Assembly: GCA_039045975.1 (NCBI GenBank)
Contig: JBCCJA010000016.1
Span: 1 to 64,000, forward strand
DNA: 64,000 nt
Direction: 5' to 3'
From: JBCCJA01 sp039045975
GTDB lineage: Bacteria > Planctomycetota > Planctomycetia > Planctomycetales > Planctomycetaceae
Of the stretch, positions 19,001 to 27,187 are shown one piece after another. How positions within the stretch are numbered: the first letter of the stretch is position 1; every line of letters begins with the position of its first letter. The position numbers were made by a program, and so were the translations under genes. Under the pieces are notes generated by a model, which saw only the letters and a program-made list of their open reading frames with translations, did no database searches and was not told where the DNA came from.

Positions 19001-20056
19001 CAACAGGCGACGCGGACCGGCCCGCGGCCGGCCCCGGACGTCGCACCACGTCACCGCCGACGGCCTGCCGGACGAAGACGCGACGTCGCGATGCTGCGGG
19101 ACGTCGCGGGGGTGGTCGAGGTGTTCCTCGATCCGTGGCTGGAACACGGACGCACGATGCGGCTTTCGGCGGCCGAACTGCTCAACGACGACAGGGCCTG
19201 GCGACGCGTCCGCCGCTTCATCCGGGATTACGGCGGGGACCTGCTCCACGCCCGCGTGATGACCGTCAGCAACCTCCGCGCGATCCTCGCCCGCGGCGTC
19301 GATACGTTCGTGACGCGGCTGAAAGAGGGTGAGGAGGGCTTCGACCGCGGCGACTCCGGGCGACGCCTCGCCGAGGCCCTCCGGGCCGAAACGGTCGCCC
19401 CGGACAAGGCCGAGGAGGCGCTCGAACCGATCTTCGCGACCGTCCTCGACCGACTCGAGCGGTACGTCGAATACAACACGACGACGACGCATTCGGACTA
19501 CGGCGACCGGCTCGACCGCTTTCTCGAGTTCGTGCGACTCGAAGCGCGGTACGACCGCGACAGCTGGCAGCTGCTGCCGCAGACGCTCGCGCACGGCGTC
19601 CTGGCCGAGCACGCCCCGGCCCGGTACGCGGAAGCGTGGGCGACGTCGCTCGGACACCGCACGGCCGAGACCGCCGAAAAGTATCTGGGCGAACTGGCCG
19701 ACCTCGAGCGCGAACACGCGATGCGGCTGCCGTCGGTCACCGACCACCTCGAAGAGCGGTTCGTGCGGCCGGTGGCGATCGACCGGCTCTTGGCCGAGGT
19801 GCCGGCCGACCCGCTCGGCGGGGCCGACGGGCCGGCGACGGCCGAACGCTTCGCACGGCTGGAAGCCGCGATCGAAGCGCAATTGGCGACCCCGCCCGGA
19901 TCCTCGGTCGACCTGCCGGAATGGCTGCGGCGTCTCGAACAGCGGGTCGACGCCGCACTCGCGCCCCGCCGACGGGTCGAGAAGCGGGACGACACGCCGC
20001 CCGTCCTGCCGGCCCGGATCGCCGCCCAAATGCGCCGGCGGCTCGACAGGCTCTAA
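16058..20056 (+). CDS. 1332-residue protein of unknown function, first gene of motor-like operon
   Basis: Not recognised. No signal peptide and no clear membrane segment were seen, so it is probably cytoplasmic. The chain is rich in Ala, Arg, Asp and Leu with many predicted-helical blocks. An acidic, low-complexity linker (about residues 680-745) splits it into two large parts. A short Pro/Asp-rich duplication (PPDDTDRPDDTDRP) is near residue 855. The three genes downstream encode a MotA/TolQ-type channel and two ExbD-like proteins in the same direction, with gaps of 128, 34 and 1 bases. This suggests a soluble partner or regulator of that membrane complex (inference). The ATG at 16058 is the first plausible start after the divergent tyrA. 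Confidence 0.8.
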   Translation: MPDLPSAADPEDAGVGRNAKPDASTAFLGAINFSSGRLDPAAYAAANELFATDRTDDLATFGEQLRDGLRVLRETQPAFADAGQAEAVLALTFDRLLPLYRRHHADLLGHVGDDEFLNPFFVTAAVEAVLGTGGPWDEADRVIPEALDSLNDFIGYRPVAVLENGRRSTVYAHERHRPLPLFVRDAGVADGPWAEIVAKTLESISALPGDLLFASQFDPRRLDELALDLRSYDHLHPVTKRTNYPFGEWDPDVVDADGYFRRFVVRRVIFEGLAEWIVEGSGRRDDRVRDAAAVLGGTILMAAAVSGAGPGAHGSDVSLLSLLPDIAARRDAYYDMLLREAGDDASRLRSIAERYGQPYGDIRQFLNLRLADRGAQQVRSQHAAFQLARLGRVDAARRHAERIDSVSARIETAIRCEVAIGARAVRLGDPDTSWTAATSVRDLIDRGVGCGALADPWNALGFAGQFPLFTAREDAIPDHRLETLAELTSAGFRLASDAIATAATAGRDVAGRLEEFQAWCTRWDGYATHVVADLPRVSGEDAFRSAEAVAAVFAADAARDSTGESLEDDLRFWRDRIERLPHAEAYARVAERLLDEGRTESAVGVLLHWLDRADEVGTGSGGGSLFDLLEAAFETRLDAPLSGRAERVARFFRFLEANAGEFWDPPEAPFVLAPAEDESGPAPPEAAEGGSEAAGDGDEDDVFGAAYENVSYRDTADDGQSGDLLEDPAGGAGDDASDFDAERRVLAPRLQFLTKLAKLRRAAAETEGAFDAGTAADCLAHGHATIAGLDSLIAAVERARVETHGEDSDANVVYDDALQARAGLLRDLIRPAAECRIANLFVSARIDAIRPPDDTDRPDDTDRPIDRRLITSVLRGDPVGVRRDLAVASNKLVGRPLLYVSLDYGGRAADIVAARTSQHLLNFLVRRLPRLGMVGETVDTLRLALRMERASRVNGPAVTEFDRLFKSGLSESLAAVCRGHLQQATRTGPRPAPDVAPRHRRRPAGRRRDVAMLRDVAGVVEVFLDPWLEHGRTMRLSAAELLNDDRAWRRVRRFIRDYGGDLLHARVMTVSNLRAILARGVDTFVTRLKEGEEGFDRGDSGRRLAEALRAETVAPDKAEEALEPIFATVLDRLERYVEYNTTTTHSDYGDRLDRFLEFVRLEARYDRDSWQLLPQTLAHGVLAEHAPARYAEAWATSLGHRTAETAEKYLGELADLEREHAMRLPSVTDHLEERFVRPVAIDRLLAEVPADPLGGADGPATAERFARLEAAIEAQLATPPGSSVDLPEWLRRLEQRVDAALAPRRRVEKRDDTPPVLPARIAAQMRRRLDRL
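18614..18649 (+). repeat. 18-bp perfect tandem duplication inside coding sequence
   Basis: Two identical 18-base units (18614-18631 and 18632-18649) encode DDTDRP twice within the 1332-residue protein. The duplication keeps the frame. It looks recent because there are no differences between the units. Confidence 0.9.
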
Positions 20057-20184
20057 GACGACGTCGCGGGCCTTCGCGTCCCGCTCCCGCAGCGCCGGCT
20101 CAAGACAGGCCGACGTCCGGGCGATTCCCCCTTTCGGCAAAACCGGTCTCGCCGGCAAGGTCCCGCTGAACCTACACGTCGTCG

Positions 20185-21561
20185 GTGACCGATCTGTCCG
20201 AAGACCGCCCGCCGCACCCTCCCTCCGCGATGTCCTCGGCCTCCCCCGCAGCACGCCACTCGTCCGCCCGGGCCGGCATCGGCCCGTCGATCGCAGGCGG
20301 GCTTTTGCTGACCGTCCTGTTCTACGCGGCCATCCCGTACCTCCCGGCTTACCGGGACTTCGCGGAACGCTACTTCTGCGGGCACCCGCTCGAATACATC
20401 ACGACCGTCGCGAGTTTCATCGCGATCGCGATGCTCGCCGGCCGCCGCTTCGGCCTCGGCCGCGAGCGTGAGGCCTGCCGCGTCGTGACCGCCGCCGCCC
20501 GCGAGGCGAGCGGCACCGACGCCCGCGGCATCGAACTCGTCGCCGACGTGCTCCGCGCCGTGCCGCCGCGGCTGAGGAACACGATCGCCGGCCGCCGTTT
20601 CGTCGACCTCGACGATTTCGTCCGCGGGTCGGACGCCGACGGCGCCGCCGAACACCTTCGCTACCTCGCCGAACTCGCTGCCGACCGCTCGCACGCCGCA
20701 TTCGCCCCGCTGCGGACGATCACCTGGGCCGTGCCGATCCTCGGCTTCCTCGGCACGGTGATGGGCATCACCGTCGCGATCGCGAACATCGACCCGAAAC
20801 AGCTCGGCGACTCGGTCGGCGACGTCACCGGCGGTCTCGCCGTCGCGTTCGACACAACGGCTTTGGCACTCTGTTGGTCGCTGCTGCTCGTGTTCGCCAG
20901 CGCCGCGGTCGAGCGGGCCGAACGGGGACTGCTCGACGACGTCGAGGAAGCCGGACTGCTGCTCGCCGGGCGTCTATCGTCCGAAACGTCGAAAGACACG
21001 CCCGAGGCGATCGTCGCCGCCGGCGTCGAGGACCTCGTCGCCCGGCAGCTCGCGTTCTGGGACGAGACGTTCACGAAGCTCGGCCGCGAATGGACGACGG
21101 CGCTCGCCGACCAGCACGACGCCCTCGCCGCGACACTCGCCGACGCGACCGACGACACGCTCACAACGCACCGCGACGCGCTCGCCTCCGCCCGGACCGA
21201 CCTGATCGACCGCTTCGACCGCAGCGTCGCGACGGCGTCGTCCGCGATCGACCGCGTCGTCGCCCGACAGGCCGCCGCCGAGCGGGCCCAGACCGAGCGG
21301 ACCGAGCGACTGTGGGCCGAGGTCCGGCAGACGATCCGTCACGCCGGCGAACAGGTCATCGCCCACCAGCAGACCGTCGAACGGCAGTCGGCGTCGCTCG
21401 CGTCACTATTAGAAGCGGAGAAAGACCTCGCCCGGCTGCAGGGGCTGCTCGCCCAGAACCTCGAAGCCCTGCGGGCGTCTGACACGTACGAGCAGTCGCT
21501 GCACAGCCTGACCGCGGCCGCCCACCTGTTGACCGCGAAGGCCGGCCCGAAGGCCGCCTGA
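20185..21561 (+). CDS. MotA/TolQ/ExbB-type proton channel protein
   Basis: Inner-membrane subunit of a proton-driven motor, 458 residues. There are four hydrophobic segments (about 36-53, 71-86, 180-200 and 222-243), with a cytoplasmic loop of about 90 residues between the second and third. This 2+2 arrangement resembles MotA and ZorA more than ExbB. The third segment carries PILGFLGTVMGI, the family signature; the fourth has VAFDTTALALCW. After it comes a 215-residue cytoplasmic tail, largely alpha-helical and coiled-coil-like. The start is GTG at 20185; an ATG at 20230 is the alternative, and neither has a good Shine-Dalgarno. The ion and the energised process are unknown. Confidence 0.85.
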   Translation: MTDLSEDRPPHPPSAMSSASPAARHSSARAGIGPSIAGGLLLTVLFYAAIPYLPAYRDFAERYFCGHPLEYITTVASFIAIAMLAGRRFGLGREREACRVVTAAAREASGTDARGIELVADVLRAVPPRLRNTIAGRRFVDLDDFVRGSDADGAAEHLRYLAELAADRSHAAFAPLRTITWAVPILGFLGTVMGITVAIANIDPKQLGDSVGDVTGGLAVAFDTTALALCWSLLLVFASAAVERAERGLLDDVEEAGLLLAGRLSSETSKDTPEAIVAAGVEDLVARQLAFWDETFTKLGREWTTALADQHDALAATLADATDDTLTTHRDALASARTDLIDRFDRSVATASSAIDRVVARQAAAERAQTERTERLWAEVRQTIRHAGEQVIAHQQTVERQSASLASLLEAEKDLARLQGLLAQNLEALRASDTYEQSLHSLTAAAHLLTAKAGPKAA

Positions 21562-21595
21562 CGGACCCCGCCCCCGTCCCGCCCCCCGACGACCG

Positions 21596-23917
21596 ATGGC
21601 CCGCGCGTCCGCCCGCGACGAACAGTCGGTCTCCCTGTTCCCGTTCCTCGCGGTGCTGCTGTGCGCGATGGGCGCGCTGATCGTGCTGCTGATCGTGCTC
21701 GCCCGGTCGATCCGAGACGACGCGATCGCCGCCGCGAAACCGACCGCGTCCGGGCCCGAAGAGGTCGTCTCCGTCGGCGTCGACCCGACGCCGGAACCCT
21801 GGACCCTGCCCGAAGCGTTCGACCCGTACGAGCCGCTCGCGGGTCTCCCCGCCCACGACGAGATCCGGCCGTATCGGACGCCGCCGGGTCCCGTCGTCCG
21901 CTATGTCGACCCGCCGCCGGTCCCCGCTCCGGACGACCCGAACGACGCCCTGCGGGTGCGGCTGGCCTCGCTCCGTCAGAGCCTCGCCGCGGCCCGCACC
22001 TTACGCGACGAGTGGGCCGCGTCTCTGAAAGACGCGGGGCGAAAACTGCAGGCCGTTTCCGCGGAACGGGCGAAACTGGTCGCCGCGACGGAGAGGGCCG
22101 CCGCCAAGCGTGACGAACTCGTCGCGGCCTCGCGGCGTGTCGCCGCGGAACGGGACCGCCTCGCGGCGGCGCTCACGAAGGCGGAAGAAGAGGTCGAAAA
22201 CGCACCGCCACAGCCGCCCACGAAGTTCGAGGTCATCGCCCACAACGGCGTCGGCGGGGCGACCAAACGCCCGCTCCTGATCGAGTGCCGCCCCGACGGG
22301 CTCACGTTCCTCGCGGAGAACCTCACGCTGCGGGCCGGCGATCTCGACGGCTACACGCCCGACGCGAACCCGTTCGCCGCAGGGGTCGACGCCCTGATCG
22401 GCCACTGGACGGCCCGCGACGGCGAGCCCCCGCACGTCCTCTTGCTCGTCAGGCCGGGCGGCTCGGTCGCGTACTACACCGCGCGGCTGCTGCTGCAGGA
22501 GCGGAACGAAGGCGTCGGCTACGAGTTGCTTTCCGACGACGTCGAACTCGTGACGCCGGAGCGGGACGCAGAGGCCCGCGCGGTCCTGGAGCGGGCCGTC
22601 CGCTCCGTCCCGCGGCCGCTCGACGGCCTGTATGCCGTCATCGACCGGGCCCGCCGTCCGGTGCGGCTGCGTGAGGGCGCGACCGGCTTCGAAGCCGCCG
22701 ACCTGTTCCAAGACCCGACCCGCTCGAGCACCCTCGGACGCCGCGGCCCGACCGACTGGGTCGCACCGCCGGCCGACCTCGCACGCGGCGACTCGGCGCC
22801 GGGCCAACAACCGTTCGGGACGCAGGGCGGAACGGACGGCGGTGACCGTCTCGCCGCCGGGCCGAGCGGAAGCGGGTCCGGAGAATTTCGACGCGGACCG
22901 GGCTTCGGCCCGGCCGCCCCGGGCGAAGGCCCGGCCGGCTCGAACGGCGACCCACGTCGATCGGGATTCGGAGAGAACGCCTTCTCCCGGGAGCCCCAAG
23001 ACAACGTGCTCTCGGGCAACGGCTCGTTCGACGCTTGGAGCCGGGCCGCGGCCGCGCGGACGTCGGCCAGAAACGGAAACGGAAACGAGACGCAAACCGG
23101 CGGAAACGGAAAGGCGTCGGGAGGCCGTCCGGGCGGCGGCCCTGGCTCGGCCTCCGACCCGCCGAACGGCGAAGCAAAACCGCGGAGCGGCGACTTCGAA
23201 TTCGACGCGTTGACTGTCGGCACGGAGCCGCGGCCTCCGGAAGGAAACCCCGGCGGTGCCGCGGGCGGCGACGGCGGCACGGCCTCACGCGGGCCTGCCC
23301 CGACGGGCGCTCGTGTGCCGGCACGCGGGTCGGCCGAGAACCGCGATCCCGCCGACGGGACGACGCCCTCCGAATCCCGCATGACGGGCACTCCGTCGCC
23401 GCTCCGACAGGACAACCCGTTCCGCTCGGCGATGCCCGACGACGCCGACGCCGTCAGGGACGACGCCGCCAGACGCTTCCGCGACTCGGCCTCCGGGACG
23501 GCCCGGGCGAGCGGACCGACGATCTCGGGCGTGACGGCCGGCGGAGCCGCGACCCGCTGGGGCGCCGCGACCGCGCCCTCGGCGATCGGCCTCGAAAAAC
23601 GCGTCGAAGTGACGGTCACCGGGACCGCGATTACCGCCGGGGACAACCCGCCGGTCCCGCTGGCGGACGCGGGATCGCCCGACGACGTGTTCGCCACCTT
23701 GCTGGAGGCGGTCCGTCGCGAGACCGACACGTGGCGGACGCCGCCGACCGGCTTCCGTTGGTCGCCCGCCCTCGAAGTCTCCGCCGACGCCGCCGGCCGT
23801 CGCGCCGTCGCGTCGGTCCGCGACCGCTTCCAGGAGTTCGGCCTGCGGATGGTCCGCCCGCGGCCCGCGCGACGCGGCGCGGTCGCCGCCGACCCGCCCG
23901 CGAACGGGAGGCGGTGA
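21596..23917 (+). CDS. ExbD-like single-pass protein lacking the transmembrane Asp
   Basis: A 773-residue protein with one N-terminal membrane segment (about 16-37, starting FPFLAVLL) and the remainder presumably periplasmic. The segment aligns with the ExbD/TolR pattern PFID, but Ala19 stands where the proton-carrying Asp should be. A coiled coil follows (about 117-202), then a globular part (about 210-330) with VLLLVRPGGSVAYY. A Gly/Pro/Asn-rich low-complexity region (about 370-690) precedes a short folded C-terminus. The globular part resembles the C-terminal half of the next protein (TFWVYPDGFDAF), suggesting the two are paralogues. It is 34 bases after the channel gene. Planctomycete genomes encode similar proteins, from memory. 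Confidence 0.75.
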   Translation: MARASARDEQSVSLFPFLAVLLCAMGALIVLLIVLARSIRDDAIAAAKPTASGPEEVVSVGVDPTPEPWTLPEAFDPYEPLAGLPAHDEIRPYRTPPGPVVRYVDPPPVPAPDDPNDALRVRLASLRQSLAAARTLRDEWAASLKDAGRKLQAVSAERAKLVAATERAAAKRDELVAASRRVAAERDRLAAALTKAEEEVENAPPQPPTKFEVIAHNGVGGATKRPLLIECRPDGLTFLAENLTLRAGDLDGYTPDANPFAAGVDALIGHWTARDGEPPHVLLLVRPGGSVAYYTARLLLQERNEGVGYELLSDDVELVTPERDAEARAVLERAVRSVPRPLDGLYAVIDRARRPVRLREGATGFEAADLFQDPTRSSTLGRRGPTDWVAPPADLARGDSAPGQQPFGTQGGTDGGDRLAAGPSGSGSGEFRRGPGFGPAAPGEGPAGSNGDPRRSGFGENAFSREPQDNVLSGNGSFDAWSRAAAARTSARNGNGNETQTGGNGKASGGRPGGGPGSASDPPNGEAKPRSGDFEFDALTVGTEPRPPEGNPGGAAGGDGGTASRGPAPTGARVPARGSAENRDPADGTTPSESRMTGTPSPLRQDNPFRSAMPDDADAVRDDAARRFRDSASGTARASGPTISGVTAGGAATRWGAATAPSAIGLEKRVEVTVTGTAITAGDNPPVPLADAGSPDDVFATLLEAVRRETDTWRTPPTGFRWSPALEVSADAAGRRAVASVRDRFQEFGLRMVRPRPARRGAVAADPPANGRR

Positions 23918-23918
23918 C

Positions 23919-25079
23919 ATGGCCCGACGCCGACAGGCCGACCCCGACTTCGGCTCCGACTCGTTCCTCGACATCGTCGCGAACATCGTCGGGATTCTGA
24001 TCATCCTGATCGTGATCGTCGGCCTGCGGGTCGGACAGGTCGCGGTCGAGTCGCCGCCGGACGAGCAGCCCGAGACCCCGATCGTGATAGCCGAGGACGG
24101 CCCGGACGTCGCCCCGGTCGCGTTAATGCCGCTCCCGCCGCCCGCCCGGCCGCCGCGGGAACTGCTCTCGATCGCCCCCGACATCGAGCCCGAGGTCCGC
24201 GTCGTCGTCCGGCCGCTCAAACCGGTCATCAAACCTGAGGCCGACCCGCGGCTCGTCGACGAACTGGCACGACTGGAGCGTGAGGTCGCCGCGACCGGCT
24301 CCGCGGCGGTCGACCTCGAACGAGCCGTCGCTTCCGCCGAAGCCGACGCCGCCCGACAGGCCGAGATCGCCGCCGCCCTCCGCGAGGGCCTGCGACAGGC
24401 GGCGAGCACACTCGCGGCGGGCGATCGTGACCTGCGGACCGGGATTGCGGCGGCGGCCGGCCTGCGTGAAGACCTGCTCGACGCCTTGCGGCGGAAGTCG
24501 GCCGCCGGCGAACCGGCCGTCGAGCAGATCCGCCACGACCTCTCGCCCGCCGCCCGACGCGTCCGCGGCCCGGAGCTGCACTTTTTGGTCGCCGGCGGCT
24601 CGGTCGCCGAAGTGCCGCTCGAAGCGCTCGTCTCCGAGCTCCGCCCGACAGTGTCACGCCAGGTGAATTTCATCGTCCGCTCGGGACGCGGCACGGGCGA
24701 GGTCGGGCCGATCGGCGGGTTCCGGCTCCGCTATCTGGTGCGGACCGGCACCGGGGACGTCCTCGACAGCCTGCGGTCGTCGTCCGCGCCGGGCGCGATC
24801 CGCGTCGAGGTCGCCGGCTACAAGATCGTCCCCGACGCGTCGCTCCGCGGAGAAACGGTCGCGGAGGCGACCGACGCCGATTCCGCCTTCCGGCGGGCGC
24901 TCGACCTCGCGACGCCCGGCACCGCGATCACGTTCTGGGTCTACCCGGACGGCTTCGACGCCTTCGCGGCGCTGCAGAGCTTCGCCCACCGCGCCGGCTT
25001 CACTGTCGCTGGCCGGCCTCTGCCGGAGGGCGTGCCGATCACCGGTTCGCCGAACGGCAGCCGCTCGCTGGGGCGTTGA
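23919..25079 (+). CDS. ExbD/TolR-like single-pass protein with conserved Asp
   Basis: A 386-residue protein with a single N-terminal membrane helix (about 16-37). SFLDIVANIVGILIILIVI matches the ExbD/TolR core, with Asp18 at the proton-binding position. A short coiled coil (about 110-160) and a globular periplasmic domain (about 215-370) follow. The start ATG is 1 base after the previous stop and has a GGGAGG Shine-Dalgarno, so the two ExbD-like proteins should be made in step. Together with the channel at 20185 they could form a 5:2-type motor in which the two plug helices come from different genes. The globular domain lacks the OmpA-type peptidoglycan-binding motif of MotB. Confidence 0.82.
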   Translation: MARRRQADPDFGSDSFLDIVANIVGILIILIVIVGLRVGQVAVESPPDEQPETPIVIAEDGPDVAPVALMPLPPPARPPRELLSIAPDIEPEVRVVVRPLKPVIKPEADPRLVDELARLEREVAATGSAAVDLERAVASAEADAARQAEIAAALREGLRQAASTLAAGDRDLRTGIAAAAGLREDLLDALRRKSAAGEPAVEQIRHDLSPAARRVRGPELHFLVAGGSVAEVPLEALVSELRPTVSRQVNFIVRSGRGTGEVGPIGGFRLRYLVRTGTGDVLDSLRSSSAPGAIRVEVAGYKIVPDASLRGETVAEATDADSAFRRALDLATPGTAITFWVYPDGFDAFAALQSFAHRAGFTVAGRPLPEGVPITGSPNGSRSLGR

Positions 25080-25089
25080 CCGGCCGCGG

Positions 25090-25452
25090 TCATTCCGAGA
25101 CGTATGCGATCATTACGTCGATATCGAGCGGCTGCGTCTGCAGCGGGCCGACCGCCTCCCCGAGCGCCGCGTAGTGGGGCTGCTCGGTGTGCGTGACCAA
25201 CGCGTCGAGGTCGGGCCACCGCTCGTAGAGCATGAAGTGGTTGCCGTTGTCCGGGTCGCGGTTGAGTTCGTACCGCAGGTTCCGCGGCTCGGCCCGCGTG
25301 CCGGCGATGCCGGGCGCGAACGCGTCGACGAAATCGTCCTCGCGTCCCGACTCGACGTAGAAATGCACCAGCATCGTGAACGGCCCGGTGTGGCCTTTGA
25401 GCTGGTCACGGATGAGCCCGATGAGCGGGGCTTCTTCGGTCGGGGCGGCCAT
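25090..25452 (-). CDS. ABM-domain protein (putative quinol monooxygenase-like)
   Basis: A 120-residue cytoplasmic protein with the ferredoxin-like antibiotic-biosynthesis-monooxygenase pattern: TMLVHFYVESGREDDF, then NLRYELNRD and FMLYERWPDLDAL, then HTEQPHYAAL. Small proteins of this type act as dimers on quinols or similar aromatics, but the substrate is unknown. The start at 25452 is chosen because the preceding residues of the longer frame (to 25533) are Pro/Arg-rich and lack similarity to the fold. It is convergent with the motor operon (10 bases between stops) and probably unrelated to it. Confidence 0.75.
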   Translation of the reverse strand: MAAPTEEAPLIGLIRDQLKGHTGPFTMLVHFYVESGREDDFVDAFAPGIAGTRAEPRNLRYELNRDPDNGNHFMLYERWPDLDALVTHTEQPHYAALGEAVGPLQTQPLDIDVMIAYVSE

Positions 25453-25653
25453 GCGGGGGTCTCGCGGGGGACGGGGGTCGGGTGTCGGCAAAGTGACCCG
25501 CACCTGCGGCCGGCACAACCGGAGCGAAACCACCCGGCGGCCGTCGTGCCGACCCGCTCACCCGACCCGCCGTCGCTTCCTGTTGACCGGCGACCGGCCC
25601 GACCGACAATTCATGACTCAAACGTCGTCCCGCCGTTCGGCGAAATCTGTCTC

Positions 25654-26250
25654 ATGCGTGCCGCACTCGTCCCCGAATCCGGCGACCCGATCGAGCTCGG
25701 GCAAGACATCACGCTGATCGGCCGCCGCAGCGACATCTGCGACCTGATCCTCGACGAGACCAGTATCTCGAAGATGCACTGCCTGCTGGTGAAGACCGAG
25801 GGCCTGCTCTACGTGCGTGACCTCGGCAGCACGAACGGCACGTCGGTCAACGGGCAGCGGATCACGCGCGGGGCGTTACTTCCGGGCGACAAGATCTCGT
25901 TCGCGAAGAAGATCTACAAAGTTCATCTCGGCCCCGACGACCAGAGCATTCCCGAGTTCACCCGCGAGCACGCGGTCAAAGCGCACGAGTCGGCCCACGG
26001 CGAAATCCCGCCCGTCGAGCCCGCGCGACCGAAACGCAAGAAACCGGCGCCTTCCTCCGGCGAGGCGATCCCGGTAGTCGCCGAAGACCTCGAAGAGTTC
26101 GAGGACCTCGACCCGCTCGACGACGAGCTGCTCGACCTCGACGCCGACGACCCGGAAGAGACAACGTCGGCGAAGAAAGGGCGGAAGGCCTCGGGCGACC
26201 CGTTCCTGACTCCCGACGAGGTCGACGAGTCTTACGAAGACCTGCGCTAG
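25654..26250 (+). CDS. FHA-domain protein
   Basis: A 198-residue protein with an N-terminal forkhead-associated domain that binds phosphothreonine. Visible motifs are GRRSD (23-27), SISKMH with Ser39 and His42, and LGSTNGTSVNG with Asn61. After about residue 95 the chain becomes charged and disordered, with a very acidic stretch (about 145-175). Such proteins serve as adaptors for Ser/Thr kinase signalling, but no kinase gene is in this window; PP2C-type phosphatases are at 32788 and 56478. The start at 25654 gives the usual distance to the FHA core; the long upstream open frame is chance. Confidence 0.85.
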   Translation: MRAALVPESGDPIELGQDITLIGRRSDICDLILDETSISKMHCLLVKTEGLLYVRDLGSTNGTSVNGQRITRGALLPGDKISFAKKIYKVHLGPDDQSIPEFTREHAVKAHESAHGEIPPVEPARPKRKKPAPSSGEAIPVVAEDLEEFEDLDPLDDELLDLDADDPEETTSAKKGRKASGDPFLTPDEVDESYEDLR

Positions 26251-26285
26251 GCGGCCGACGGGGCGGACCGCCGCACGGAGTCGGC

Positions 26286-27182
26286 TCAGGCAGCGACGCG
26301 GCTCTCGATCTCCGCGGCCGAACAGGCGACGACCGCGACGCCGAGCCTGTCTGCCGTCGCGACGAACGCCTCGCGATCGAGCACGATCGTCCGTTCGCTC
26401 TCGATCGCGAGTACGCGGCCGCCGGCGTCCTTGAGCGTCTGGAGCGTTTCGACCCCGACGGTCGGCACGTCGAACCGCCGGTCTTGGTGCGGCTTGGCGA
26501 CCTTCACGACCGTGAAGCCGCCGCGGCGACAGAGGGCCCCGGCGCGGCGGATGTTCTCGTCGGTGCCCTCGATCGCCTCGACCGCGAGGACCGCCTTGTC
26601 ACAGACCGCGACCGACTGTCCGACGTCGAGCCGGCCCATCTCGCGGGCCAAATGCCAGCCGAAGGCGATATCGCCCCACTCGGCCTTGGTCGGTTTCCGG
26701 CGGGTCAGCGGTCCTGCGGGCACGAGCAGCTCCGGGGCGAAATCGAGGGCCGATCCGAACGTCAGGCCGTCGCGGGCGAACTCGCGTATCACGGCCAAAA
26801 GCAGCGTGTCGTCTTTGCGGTTCTCACGGGCGTACGTGAACCACATGTGGACCGTCCGCCAGTCGGGCCACAGGCGGAACACGACGAGCGGGTCGAACAG
26901 CACCCGCTTGTGGATCTTGCCGGCCATCACGACCTGCGAGACTCCAGCGGCTTTGAACTGGCCGATCGCCGAACCGAGCTTCGCCAGGCCGACGCGGCCG
27001 AACCCGTCGCAGGCCGACGCAAGGTCACGGTCGGCGTGCCCGCGGACTCCGAGCGCGTGCACGCGGTAACCGGCCCGGCGGGCCGCGGCGGCGAACGCCA
27101 GCGGGAACGTGCCCGCGCCCGCGAGCAGCCCGACGGGCCGGTCCTTAGGGGGCAGGGCGGGGGGCGGGTCGTCGAACGTCAT
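26286..27182 (-). CDS. lpxI: UDP-2,3-diacylglucosamine pyrophosphatase LpxI
   Basis: Makes lipid X from UDP-2,3-diacylglucosamine in lipid A synthesis, replacing LpxH in many bacteria. The 298-residue chain has the family start VGLLAGAGTFPLAFA, the central VVMAGKIHKR, and a C-terminal VPTVGVETLQTLKDAGG typical of the DUF1009/LpxI fold. Start is ATG 27182; a GTG at 27191 overlapping the lpxD stop (GTGA) is possible and would add three residues. It directly follows lpxD, so two lipid A genes form a pair. A much longer open frame reaching back over lpxD is a shadow. Confidence 0.88.
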   Translation of the reverse strand: MTFDDPPPALPPKDRPVGLLAGAGTFPLAFAAAARRAGYRVHALGVRGHADRDLASACDGFGRVGLAKLGSAIGQFKAAGVSQVVMAGKIHKRVLFDPLVVFRLWPDWRTVHMWFTYARENRKDDTLLLAVIREFARDGLTFGSALDFAPELLVPAGPLTRRKPTKAEWGDIAFGWHLAREMGRLDVGQSVAVCDKAVLAVEAIEGTDENIRRAGALCRRGGFTVVKVAKPHQDRRFDVPTVGVETLQTLKDAGGRVLAIESERTIVLDREAFVATADRLGVAVVACSAAEIESRVAA

Positions 27183-27187
27183 CGGCG

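Noticed and set aside
16058..25079. Direct call of the motor-like operon as a Zorya defence system
   Set aside because: Only the channel topology and tail are similar. There is no MotB/OmpA-type ZorB, no ZorC/ZorD/ZorE-type motif and no defence-island context, so it stays a hypothesis.
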